Origin: Fibrobacter succinogenes | GTDB taxonomy: Bacteria; Fibrobacterota; Fibrobacteria; Fibrobacterales; Fibrobacteraceae | NCBI GenBank assembly: GCA_902762795.1 | Contig: CACWPM010000026.1 | Coordinates: forward strand, 1 to 64,000 | Length of the DNA: 64,000 nt | Direction of reading: 5' to 3' | In this document: in pieces, positions 43,291 to 52,300 of the stretch | Position numbering within the stretch: the first letter of the stretch is position 1 | Layout: each line of letters opens with the position of its first letter | The notes under the pieces: model-generated | Databases searched by the model: none | What the model saw: only the letters and a program-made list of their open reading frames with translations | Told to the model about the DNA's origin: nothing | Made by a program: the position numbers and the translations under genes

Positions 43291-44648
43291 TTTATACAGT
43301 CCTTGCCATTTCAATTATCGGTCCGGGCATTACCGCCTGCACATCGGATGACGGGACCTCATCACCATATCAGCCCATGCCCACCGGGTTTACCAACGAG
43401 TTCATATTCAACTACGAACTTCTCTACTACTTATACAACGACAAAGACAAATATCTCGACAGACCAGAAAGTTATATCGGGAAAGTGGATACCGAGAAAC
43501 TGGTCGAGGAAGGCTATCCTTGGGACTATCACGATATTTATTACATGTACGCAATGATGAACGACCAGTTCACCTATTACGTGGACCCGTCTCGTTCCAT
43601 AGGCCTGATGAATACGTTGAAGAATTCCGAAGAGAAAATCGATGCCGGTTTTACTCTAGATTCAGCATTTATTCCAAACAAGTACGTCATCAAGACAATC
43701 ATCAAAAGTTCCCCCGCCGACAAGGCAGGGCTTAAAGCCGGGGACGTGATTACAGAAGTCGAAGGAGTAGCGCTCACAAGCGATATCGTATTCCAGAGGC
43801 TGACCGTAGCGGATGAAGGCGATATCATCACTTACACGATCCAGCGAGACTCTACGACAAAGACCATCCCCGTCAAAATAGCTCCCTACTTCACGCCGAC
43901 CGTAGAATTATCTTTCAAAGATTCCATTCCCGTCATCAAGATACATGAATTTGTGTCAAAGACTTCGAACGATTCTGGCACATACGGGGAGTTCACCGAA
44001 TACCTCCGCGCCACAGAGAAATACAAGACAACCATCATTGACTTGCGCAACAACGGCGGTGGAGACGCGGACCAGTGCCTAGCCATGACCCAAGCGCTCC
44101 TTTCGAAAGGGGATACCGCCATAGGCATCATCGCAGCATACGCAGACACTATACGCCAAGAACAAGCCTTCGACACGACCTTTTATGTCAACGATGCCGA
44201 CGGACTTGCCAAAAACCGTTATTTTGTATTCCTGGCCAACGAAATGACAGCCAGTTGTTCAGAAATCATGATTGCGGGAGTAGCCTCGAACAAGAAATAT
44301 CCTGTTATCGGAGCGACCACATATGGCAAAGGCATCGGACAATCACGCCTTTTCACGCCATCGCTTTCGCTAGTGTCCATTACCAGCATGAGAATTATAG
44401 ACAAGCAAAAATTGAGCTACCACAAGTACGGAATCGAGCCCGATTTTGCAATAATGGATAGCGACAAGGCCATTGAAAAAGCCGTAGCCCTTGCAAAAAG
44501 CCAAGATTTCATCCGTGTAGCCGGTTACGGAACAACAAACACCGGACACTTTGCAAAGATTGCCATCGAGCCCGACACCATGTCGGGATTCTATTTCTTA
44601 CCGAAAGAGTACAGGAAAAGATTTTTAGACGGAAGAACGGATTTTTGA
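43239..44648 (+). CDS. S41-family protease lipoprotein, paralogue 2
   Basis: 469 residues. ATG at 43239 with GGGAGGA before it, inside the 3' end of paralogue 1. Lipoprotein signal LVYTVLAISIIGPGITAC (ITAC). PDZ-like region (ITKV-type: IKSSPADKAGLKAGDVITEVEGVALTS) and S41 core: TIIDLRNNGGGDADQCLAM, the serine in LANEMTASCSEIMIAGV and the lysine in ATTYGKGIGQSRLF. The catalytic pair is present as in paralogue 1. The last nine codons, RFLDGRTDF, and the stop are made of copy 5 of the variable-hairpin repeat, so its 3' end may have been replaced by the repeat. Confidence 0.87.
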   Translation: MGGFKHVSRGVQKIKSLVYTVLAISIIGPGITACTSDDGTSSPYQPMPTGFTNEFIFNYELLYYLYNDKDKYLDRPESYIGKVDTEKLVEEGYPWDYHDIYYMYAMMNDQFTYYVDPSRSIGLMNTLKNSEEKIDAGFTLDSAFIPNKYVIKTIIKSSPADKAGLKAGDVITEVEGVALTSDIVFQRLTVADEGDIITYTIQRDSTTKTIPVKIAPYFTPTVELSFKDSIPVIKIHEFVSKTSNDSGTYGEFTEYLRATEKYKTTIIDLRNNGGGDADQCLAMTQALLSKGDTAIGIIAAYADTIRQEQAFDTTFYVNDADGLAKNRYFVFLANEMTASCSEIMIAGVASNKKYPVIGATTYGKGIGQSRLFTPSLSLVSITSMRIIDKQKLSYHKYGIEPDFAIMDSDKAIEKAVALAKSQDFIRVAGYGTTNTGHFAKIAIEPDTMSGFYFLPKEYRKRFLDGRTDF

Positions 44649-44664
44649 TCCTACAGACGAGAGA
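44625..44664 (+). repeat. Variable-hairpin dispersed repeat, copy 5, within the S41 gene end
   Basis: TTAGACGGAAGAAC, stem-loop GGAT-TTTTG-ATCC, TACAGACGAGAGA. It covers the last codons and the stop (44646-44648) of S41 paralogue 2. Confidence 0.75.
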
Positions 44665-44705
44665 CAAAAGAGGTTGTAAATAACAAGTAGCGAGCAATCT
44701 CTCTA

Positions 44706-44740
44706 CCTATCGTCTTTCTTCTATCGCCTATCGTCTAGGC
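44706..44740. repeat. Period-7 tandem repeat (CCTATCG / TCTATCG type, five units)
   Basis: Units CCTATCG, TCTTTCT, TCTATCG, CCTATCG, TCTAGGC, ending one base before the stop codon of the M23 peptidase gene (minus strand). Confidence 0.8.
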
Positions 44741-44741
44741 T

Positions 44742-46058
44742 TTACTTCAGCACGCGCATACGGACCATGACATCCGTGGAGTCGTTTGCCTTGACCGCCG
44801 GAGAAGCAAGAGTCTGTTGCAGTTCCTTGCGGATATCGGCCACCTGTTTTTTAAGCCTGGCAAGGCGGTTGCCTTCGAGTTTCGGCGTCGCGATCATCGT
44901 CTTCTTGGCAGGGTTCATCCAGTTGCCGCGAGCGTCCTTGAAACCCAAGTGCAGATGCGGCCCCGTACTGCGCCCCGTAGAACCCACTTTTCCAATAACC
45001 TGACGCGGAGCCACCTTCGCCCCGACGTTCACGCCGCGCACAGAGAGGTGCATGTACCAGCTTTCGGAATGGTCCCTGTGACGAATGGCAATTTTGTTTC
45101 CGCTCAAATCATCATAACCAGAAACCGTAACGACGCCTGCAGCGACCGCATAAACCGGCGACCCCTTCGGGCTACCGTAATCGATGCCGTGATGGACCGT
45201 ATGACGGCCCGTAATCGGGTGAATTCGAGAACCGTAAGGACTCGTGATGTGCAAACGATCGAGCGGATAGCGCAAGCCCTCATATACAAGCGCTTCGCCC
45301 TTTTCCGTATAATGCGCGTTAAAGGTGCTCTTCGGATCCGGGTCTTCGTAACGGAACGCTTCATGATGCCCCACCGTATGACCGTTGAATTCTGCGTAAA
45401 GCACCTTGCCGCTAATCCAGATGGAATCCTGGTAGAATTTTTCTTCAAGCAAAATGCGGAACTTGTCGCCCGGACGAGCAAGCTGGAATGCGACCTTGCA
45501 TTGCAAAATGCCGCTCACGACCCCCACCATGCGCCCAGGAATACCGACCTTGTAAAGGATGCCGTTCAGGGTGCTACCCTTTTCGAGCGCGCCTTCGAAT
45601 GCAGACTGGCGGATAGTCACCGGCTTGTCGATACGGCTATAGGCAAACCCGGATGCAGTCTTGCTCAACATGTGGACCGTCGCCGGGTTCGGCGCAAAGC
45701 GGAAGCGCTGGACATCGCCCGCGGAATCGAGCGCCGCATAAAAGACCTGCCCCACACGAAGCGCCGCGAGTTCAACCGAGTCCTGCAAGGCAATCACAAT
45801 CTTGCCGCGTTCCTTTTCATTGATGTTCATGCGATACAATACTTGGAACAGCCCGTCGCCCGCACGGACGGTATCGTTTTTCACAAGCCATTTCGAAGAA
45901 GACTCTTGAGCCTTTGCAATCAAGGCCTTCAAGGAATCAGCCGTAGCTTCCAGCTTTGCTTTTTCCTGAGTCAACGCATCAATTTTTTTCTGTTCGTTAC
46001 ATCCGGTCAGCGCAATCGCAACAACGCACAATAAAAATAAAATTCTGGACATGGACAC
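44742..46058 (-). CDS. M23-family peptidase lipoprotein
   Basis: 438 residues. Lipoprotein signal (MSMSRILFLLCVVAIALTGC), a short coiled coil (about 25-52, IDALTQEKAKLEATADSLKALI), an unassigned middle with LysM-like or OapA-like features (VRAGDGLFQVLYRMNIN..., 60-180), and the M23 domain near 265-400 with the zinc ligands in HHGIDYG and HLHLG. Such enzymes cut peptidoglycan cross-bridges or, when altered, activate amidases; here the ligands H, D and H are kept, so it is probably active. The C-terminal helix (LARLKKQVADIRKELQQTL) is extra. Confidence 0.9.
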   Translation of the reverse strand: MSMSRILFLLCVVAIALTGCNEQKKIDALTQEKAKLEATADSLKALIAKAQESSSKWLVKNDTVRAGDGLFQVLYRMNINEKERGKIVIALQDSVELAALRVGQVFYAALDSAGDVQRFRFAPNPATVHMLSKTASGFAYSRIDKPVTIRQSAFEGALEKGSTLNGILYKVGIPGRMVGVVSGILQCKVAFQLARPGDKFRILLEEKFYQDSIWISGKVLYAEFNGHTVGHHEAFRYEDPDPKSTFNAHYTEKGEALVYEGLRYPLDRLHITSPYGSRIHPITGRHTVHHGIDYGSPKGSPVYAVAAGVVTVSGYDDLSGNKIAIRHRDHSESWYMHLSVRGVNVGAKVAPRQVIGKVGSTGRSTGPHLHLGFKDARGNWMNPAKKTMIATPKLEGNRLARLKKQVADIRKELQQTLASPAVKANDSTDVMVRMRVLK

Positions 46059-46133
46059 CCGCTAGAAGAAATTGCAAAAGCAAAGATAAAATTTTCTTTT
46101 TTCAATCCAGTCGTATCGTCTCATGACGACAAC

Positions 46134-46169
46134 AAAAAAAGCCCTGCGGCATATTGCACGCGGGGCTTT
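46134..46169 (-). terminator. Terminator of the FKBP gene
   Basis: On the minus strand AAAGCCCCGC...GCAGGGCTTT followed by TTTTTTT. It lies 26 bases past the stop and is A/T-symmetric. Confidence 0.88.
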
Positions 46170-46194
46170 CGATTTCAAGCGTAAGCGCTGGAAA

Positions 46195-47007
46195 TTACTG
46201 CTGGGCAGCAGCCTTCTTGGCCGGCTTGACAGGCTTAGCAGGCTTTGCAGCCGGCTTAGCTTCTTCGGCGGGCTTTTCCGGAGCGATCACTTCCAAAAGT
46301 TCCATTTCGAACTTGAGGACGGAGTTACCCGGAATAGCGCGGTTGCCACGCGGACCGTAAGCGAGATCGCTCGGAATCCATGCGACGACCTTTCCGCCAA
46401 CCTTCATGAGCTTGAGCATTTCCGTCCAACCCGGAATAACAGCCGTTACCGGGAAATCGAGCGGCTGGCCACGATCGATAGAGCTATCGAACTTGGTGCC
46501 ATCGAGAAGAGTACCGGTATAGTGGACCTTGACCTTGTCGTCGTCCGTCGGAGTAGCACCATTACCTTCGGTAATCACCTTGTACTGGAGACCGGAAGCC
46601 GTGGTCACGACACCTTCAGCAGTCTTGTTCTGAGCGAGGAAAGCTTCGCCTTCAGCCTTGCTCTTTTCGGCAGCAATGCTGTCCTTTCTCATCTTTTCGG
46701 CCTGACGGTCTTGAGAAAGCTTGTTGAGCGTTTCCATGATGATAGAATCATTCATCAAGAACTTGGAAGAATCTTCATTATAGCGTTCCTTGAAAGCCTG
46801 AATGAAAAGATCCAAGTCGAGGTCGATGGAATCGCGAGTAACGAGCTGGAAACGAGCCTGGTTACCAAAATGAGCACCGAGAGCATAGCTATACTTGTCC
46901 TTTTCAGTCACAAGCGATGTCTTTTCAGCAGACGCAGTCTTGCACGGTTCACAACCTGTCATAAGCATGGCGAGAGCGCCAGCAGCAATAATCAATTTAG
47001 TCTTCAT
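46195..47007 (-). CDS. FKBP-type peptidyl-prolyl isomerase lipoprotein
   Basis: 270 residues. Lipoprotein signal (MKTKLIIAAGALAMLMTGC), an N-terminal dimerisation-like helical part (SYALGAHFGNQAR..., 38-115) and the FKBP domain (about 130-230) with VHYTGTLLDGTKFDSS, VIPGWTEMLKLMKVGGK and LAYGPRGNRAIPGNSVLKFEMELLEV. It ends in a low-complexity tail of A, P, K (about 235-270). The build is that of the FkpA/Mip family, which folds outer-membrane and periplasmic proteins. The gene stands alone, with its own terminator. Confidence 0.94.
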   Translation of the reverse strand: MKTKLIIAAGALAMLMTGCEPCKTASAEKTSLVTEKDKYSYALGAHFGNQARFQLVTRDSIDLDLDLFIQAFKERYNEDSSKFLMNDSIIMETLNKLSQDRQAEKMRKDSIAAEKSKAEGEAFLAQNKTAEGVVTTASGLQYKVITEGNGATPTDDDKVKVHYTGTLLDGTKFDSSIDRGQPLDFPVTAVIPGWTEMLKLMKVGGKVVAWIPSDLAYGPRGNRAIPGNSVLKFEMELLEVIAPEKPAEEAKPAAKPAKPVKPAKKAAAQQ

Positions 47008-47135
47008 TTTTATCCTCTATGAAAAAATAGGCTTCTTTAAAATAGTAAAACATTCCGAATAAAGCCTACAATAATTTTCTTTTTACCTCTACTTTTTATA
47101 TATTTCAGCTAAAAAAAGTCAATACCAGGATTATT

Positions 47136-48965
47136 ATGTGCGGAATCATTGGATATAACGGAAAAAGTGAAGCAATACCAGTCCTCGTCGAAGGTCTAAA
47201 AAAAATGGAATACCGAGGCTACGACAGCTCGGGTGTTGCCGTTATCGACCATGACAAAATAAATGTTGTACGTGCATCCGGTAAAATCAAGGCGCTGGAA
47301 GACAAATTAAAAGGGACCCCGCTCAAAGGTTCAGTCGGCATAGCGCACACACGCTGGGCAACACACGGCGCCCCAACCGAAATAAACGCCCATCCACATA
47401 CAAGCTATGATGGAAAAATTTCAATTGTCCACAATGGCATCATCGAAAACTACGCAAGCCTCAAGGCTAAGCTCATTGCCGAAGGTATAGAATTCAAATC
47501 CGAAACCGATACCGAAGTCGTAGCGCACCTCATCGCCCGCTATTACAACGGCGATCTGAAATCCGCCGTTCTCAAGACGCTCAAGCAAATCGAAGGAACT
47601 TTCGGTCTTGGCGTCATTTGCAGTGAAGAGCCAAACGTCCTGATTGGAGCCCGGCGCGGAAGCCCGCTTATTTTGGGAATTGGCAACGAAGGCGATTTTT
47701 ATCTCGCAAGCGATGTCTCCGCCATCATCAACCACACGCAGAAGGTCGTTTATCTGGACGACAACGACGTTGTCCAAATCAAGGACGGCGGTTATTCCAT
47801 CGTAAACATGAGCAGCCACGAAGTGCAACGTGAAGTCCAGGACGTAGAATTCGATGCAGACGCCGTGGCCAAGGGCGGTTTTCCGCACTTTATGCTCAAG
47901 GAAATTTTCGAGCAGCCCGAAGTGCTCCGCAACACCATGCGTGGCCGTCTGCTCATCTCCGAAGGGAACGCGAAACTCGCCGGCCTCGACACGAACATCA
48001 AGGAACTCCGCAGCATCAACCGCATCATCATCACCGCATGCGGAACAAGCTACTATGCCGGCATGGTAGGCGAATACATGATCGAGGACTTGGCCGGCGT
48101 TCCAGTCGAAGTTGAATACGCATCCGAGTTCCGCTACAGGAACCCGATCATCATGCCGGGAACACTCGTAATCGCCATCAGCCAATCCGGAGAAACCGCA
48201 GATACGCTCGCCGCCCTCAAGGAAGCACAACAGAAGGGCGCAACCGTTCTCGCCATTTGTAACGGAGTCGGCTCGTCCATTGCACGAACAAGTGACGGTG
48301 GAGTTTATCTGCACGCAGGCCCGGAAATCGGCGTGGCTAGCACCAAGGCATTCACAAGCCAGGTCACCGTACTCGCCATGATCGCACTCTTGCTCGGCCG
48401 CCAACGCAGACTCAGCTTTGAAACCGGAGCCGATATCGTAAAGGACCTTCTGGATCTTCCGAATCTCGTTTCTGAAACGCTCAAGCTTTCAGACGGCATC
48501 GCCGAAATCGCAAAGACACTGAACAAGGCAAACAACTTTTTGTACCTCGGCCGCCACTTCTGCTACCCGGTCGCCATGGAAGGCGCCTTGAAACTCAAGG
48601 AAATCAGCTACATCCACGCCGAAGGCTATCCCGCTGCAGAAATGAAGCACGGCCCGATCGCCCTTATCGACGAAAACATGCCGGTCGTGGTCATCGCCCC
48701 GAAAGACGCCCTGTTCGACAAGATTATCAGCAACATCCGCGAAATCAAGGCCCGAGGCGGTAAAGTCATCGCCGTCACGACGGAAGATTGCCACCCGCTC
48801 GATGAAATCGCCGACCACATCATCACGGTCCCGAAGACTCGCCCGATGCTCATGCCTATTCTCGCCTGCATTCCGCTCCAGCTGCTCGCCTACCACATCG
48901 CCGTGTTGCGCGGAAACGACGTGGACCAGCCGAGAAACCTGGCGAAGAGCGTGACGGTGGAGTAA
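47136..48965 (+). CDS. glmS: Glutamine-fructose-6-phosphate aminotransferase (isomerizing)
   Basis: 609 residues. The N-terminal glutaminase begins with the catalytic Cys2 after Met (MCGIIGYNG) and has KMEYRGYDSSGVAVI, THTRWATHG-like AHTRWATHGAPTE and HNGIIENY. The two SIS domains carry ITACGTSYYAGMVGEYMIE, AISQSGETADTLAAL, STKAFTSQ and AEGYPAAEMKHGPIALI; the protein ends DQPRNLAKSVTVE as usual. It makes glucosamine-6-phosphate from fructose-6-phosphate and glutamine for peptidoglycan and LPS. AGGA lies before the ATG. No glmS ribozyme is visible upstream. It is the last core gene before the island. Confidence 0.98.
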   Translation: MCGIIGYNGKSEAIPVLVEGLKKMEYRGYDSSGVAVIDHDKINVVRASGKIKALEDKLKGTPLKGSVGIAHTRWATHGAPTEINAHPHTSYDGKISIVHNGIIENYASLKAKLIAEGIEFKSETDTEVVAHLIARYYNGDLKSAVLKTLKQIEGTFGLGVICSEEPNVLIGARRGSPLILGIGNEGDFYLASDVSAIINHTQKVVYLDDNDVVQIKDGGYSIVNMSSHEVQREVQDVEFDADAVAKGGFPHFMLKEIFEQPEVLRNTMRGRLLISEGNAKLAGLDTNIKELRSINRIIITACGTSYYAGMVGEYMIEDLAGVPVEVEYASEFRYRNPIIMPGTLVIAISQSGETADTLAALKEAQQKGATVLAICNGVGSSIARTSDGGVYLHAGPEIGVASTKAFTSQVTVLAMIALLLGRQRRLSFETGADIVKDLLDLPNLVSETLKLSDGIAEIAKTLNKANNFLYLGRHFCYPVAMEGALKLKEISYIHAEGYPAAEMKHGPIALIDENMPVVVIAPKDALFDKIISNIREIKARGGKVIAVTTEDCHPLDEIADHIITVPKTRPMLMPILACIPLQLLAYHIAVLRGNDVDQPRNLAKSVTVE

Positions 48966-48994
48966 TAGGTCTTAGGGTTTTGCCACAGTTGGCG

Positions 48995-49015
48995 GAACTT
49001 AGAACTTAGAGCTTA
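48995..49015. repeat. Period-7 tandem repeat (GAACTTA type, three units)
   Basis: GAACTTA, GAACTTA, GAGCTTA, then GAAAGCAAGC; the same unit as at 18293. Confidence 0.85.
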
Positions 49016-49021
49016 GAAAGC

Positions 49022-49048
49022 AAGCCCCTCCCGACGGGAGGGGTTTTT
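49022..49048 (+). terminator. Terminator of glmS
   Basis: CCCCTCCC (49025-49032), GAC, GGGAGGGG (49036-49043), then TTTTT. Confidence 0.95.
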
Positions 49049-49173
49049 GGGCACATACAAATTATCAGTCATAACCAACCTTTTGTGCCATAAAAATATA
49101 ATAAGGGAGGATTGGCAGTCAAGAGGGGGTAATTTCGGGAAAAACAGACTTTTCCCCGAACCTCAGAAAGCAC

Positions 49174-49250
49174 ATTTAGAGAGTTATACCGCAAAAAAGT
49201 GCTTATAATTCTCTAAATCTCATATTTTTAAGGACATTTAGAGGATTATA
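49174..49250. repeat. Left inverted-repeat element (arms with TTTAGAG)
   Basis: ATTTAGAGAGTTATA (49174-49188), TATAATTCTCTAAAT (49204-49218) and ATTTAGAGGATTATA (49236-49250): the middle arm can pair with either neighbour. The 17-base loop between the last two (CTCATATTTTTAAGGAC) resembles that of the right element at 62163-62274, whose arms are different. Confidence 0.7.
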
Positions 49251-49396
49251 GAGAGGTTTTTGTCAGATAGCGATTTTTTCGAGGGAAATCCGGTAGTGTA
49301 AAAGAATCCGTTTATGATCGATTCTAGGAGGGACCCCTATACAACCTTCAGCTTATAGCTTACGGGGGTATGATTCCTAATACGAAAGAAACTTTT

Positions 49397-52300
49397 TTAC
49401 ATCTTTTCAAATTCAACGCTAAGCAATGGAACCCAGATAGCCTGACCAAATTCATCTTCCCATTTACAAACTTGGATTAATTTAGCTGTTTTCGGCTTAT
49501 AGAAATTTTTCTGGAGATTCCTGAGATAATCTTTTTCAAATTTATTAGAAAATTTGGTAACGTACCGCCCATTAAAGTACGTGTTGTAGCATTGAAATTC
49601 TTGATTAAATTTAATCTCAATTACAGTTCCCAATGGAATGGATGCAAATTTCTCTTGTAAATATCGTGTCCGACTTTTATTCTTTTCATTTACAAGCATA
49701 TATTTGAAAACCAAATCATCTAAGCCGGTTTCAACGTGTACTATCTTAGGTACACTATATTCTTTAAGTCTGCCCATATTTTTAAAATTCTTAATCCAAG
49801 AACTCGGAAGATTCGCCTCAGTTCCTAATACTGTAAGGGTTTTCTTGGCACGCGTTGCAGCAACATAGAGTAATCTGAATTGTTCCTGAGTTTCAGGAAT
49901 CCATTCACCAAGATTTAATATAACGTGATCCCATTCAAGTCCTTTTGAACTATGCATTGTGCCAACATTAACCTGCAAATTTCCTTTTTTATTTAGGTCA
50001 GCATAAGAGACTTCGTTTAGGTATTGTTCAAAATCACTTAAAACAACTTCGTCTTCACCATCTATAAAGTCGTTGATTACAGCATCTAACAATTCAAAGG
50101 AACTTTCGCCTTCATAGTCTTTCTTATACTTTTCTGCAATTTGTTTGAACAGCTCTATAGTCCAAGATCTCTTTGCAATATCTTTATCCGCTTCTACAAT
50201 TGTTTTGAAACCAACAATTTCACGAACTGATTCCACAGGACATTTTTCTAGATCCTGGCTTTTTATGACACGACAATCTACTCCTAATTCTTCTAATTTT
50301 GCTGCCGCCAAAAACACTTCTGAATTTTCTGGACTTAGAATGCAAGCGGAACCATTATCTAATTTACATTTCTCAACCAAAATTTCAGCAGCGGCAAACG
50401 CACCTCGCGTTCTATCGTATTCTTCAAAGAATTCAAGTTTTCCAAGTTCAGGATTAACAGCAACTTGTTTCTTGCCATCTTTAACTCGATAATTTAGACA
50501 GCTCAATATTTCTTCATTTGCTCGAACAAGATTTACCGCAGAACGATAATTATTCGTTAAATAGAATTCTTTCGTATTGGAAAATTCCGATGAAAATTTT
50601 CTAAAAAATTCAGAGGAACTTCCTCGAAATTCAAAAATACTTTGGTCATCATCCCCAACAACTATCAATCTCGGAGGTTTATCTCCATACCTATAGAGGG
50701 CTTTTAACATTTTGTATTCCGAACTAGAAAGGTCTTGAAATTCATCAACAAGAATAACGCCTAGTGAACCAATTCCAACATCTTCGCCTGATTCAACGAC
50801 CTCTGCGGCTTTATTAATAATTTCTTCGCCTTTTTGCGCATTGCCCGTCTTCTTAAAATCCTTCTTAGAGCCCTGAATTCCGAGAATTGAAAAAGCTAAG
50901 GCATGGAAAGTTGTGATAGTAACACCATGGGCCAACCCCTTTGCCAAATCATTTAATCGCTTGCGAAGTTCTCGACAAGCTGAACGTGTAAAAGTCAACA
51001 TCAACAAAGAATTGGGTTGAATCTCTTCGAGCCACAACAAAGACGCGGCCTTATGAACAAGCATGTGCGTCTTGCCAGACCCTGGTCCAGCGCCAACTAA
51101 AATATGTCTCGCATTACTTTTGATAATGGCCTTCTGTTCTTTATTAACCGCGTTTATACGTTCACGCAAATTTATGGAAACTGCACCCTTTTCATCGGGA
51201 GACATCATGTATTTTTGACGAAATTGGTTAATATTCAACGCAAAATAGTCATTCAGCAATTCTTGTGCGGCATCTTTATTATTAAGCATCATTTCGGCAT
51301 ACCTGCCGACAATATGAATCGCTTCAGCCTTGTTTTCATAAAAGTCGTGGAGTTTCTGAAAATCTTGTTCGCTAAATGGTTTTATCCTATTTTCAGGACT
51401 TATATCCAAAACAAGCCCGGTATAGAATACCATCAATCCATTTTCTAGACAAATAGCTCCAATCAAATGCAAGAAGAGTAAAGCATATTCAAATTGCGCT
51501 TGCCTTGCAAGGTCTTCAATGTCGTCTTCCCCATAGATTCTCAAGATGAGATTGTCTATAGAGAACCAAACAGTATCATTAAGAGTATCATCTTTCTTTT
51601 TTCCCTGCTCTTTTTGTATAACAAGCAGAGTATCGATAATCTTTTCAAAACATTCCCAGTTATCAACAAGATTCTTACGGACAATATCAAGTTCTTTTAG
51701 AAATTCAATTTGGTATCGCTGATGACCAGCCTCTATTAAATGAATTTCTGCAATACTTTCATGAGCCCAATAACGAAGAATACCTCGCAAAATTTGCAGA
51801 CATTTCCTTGTTTCAGTTCCAGATTCAGTTTCACCTCGAGCAGCGTTAACTTTCGTCAAATTCAGCAAAAACGGCTCATTGATACAATGTCCCTCACAAC
51901 TTTTTAACAGAATTTCTTGCAAACCTTTCGCCCGTTCCAGCATTCGTTTGCAATTAAAGGTCCCCAAGCGTTGAATCTTTGCACTCCAATCATTTCGTTG
52001 GTCTAAAAGACGTTTGCTACGAAGCAGCCGTAAAGCCTCATTTGCATCTTTTCGTTCAATGCCCAAATTTACTGTGATATCATCAAGAGTACATTCAGGA
52101 TTCTTTGTCCATCTTTTAGTGATAATATGTCGCATGATTCTAAATGCGATGTTTTCAATTGTATTTAACTTATCAATGTTTGGACTATCTAAAATGTACC
52201 GAATCTGCGAAACAGTTTCTATGGCAATAGAGGAACCAAATACTTGTGTTTGATTACGTTTTCTTTTCAAAAAGCCCTGATCTTCCAAAAGCATAATGGC

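Larger units (their letters stand above)
48966..49396. other. Gene-free stretch at the left island edge
   Basis: Holds the GAACTTA heptamers, a strong terminator, the left inverted-repeat element and a short heptamer-like string (TTCAGCT TATAGCT TACGGGG, 49347-49367). No gene could be supported. Confidence 0.65.

Noticed and set aside
47022-47135. glmS ribozyme upstream of glmS
   Set aside because: The gap is short and AT-rich and shows none of the ribozyme's conserved core; a normal ribosome site is present.
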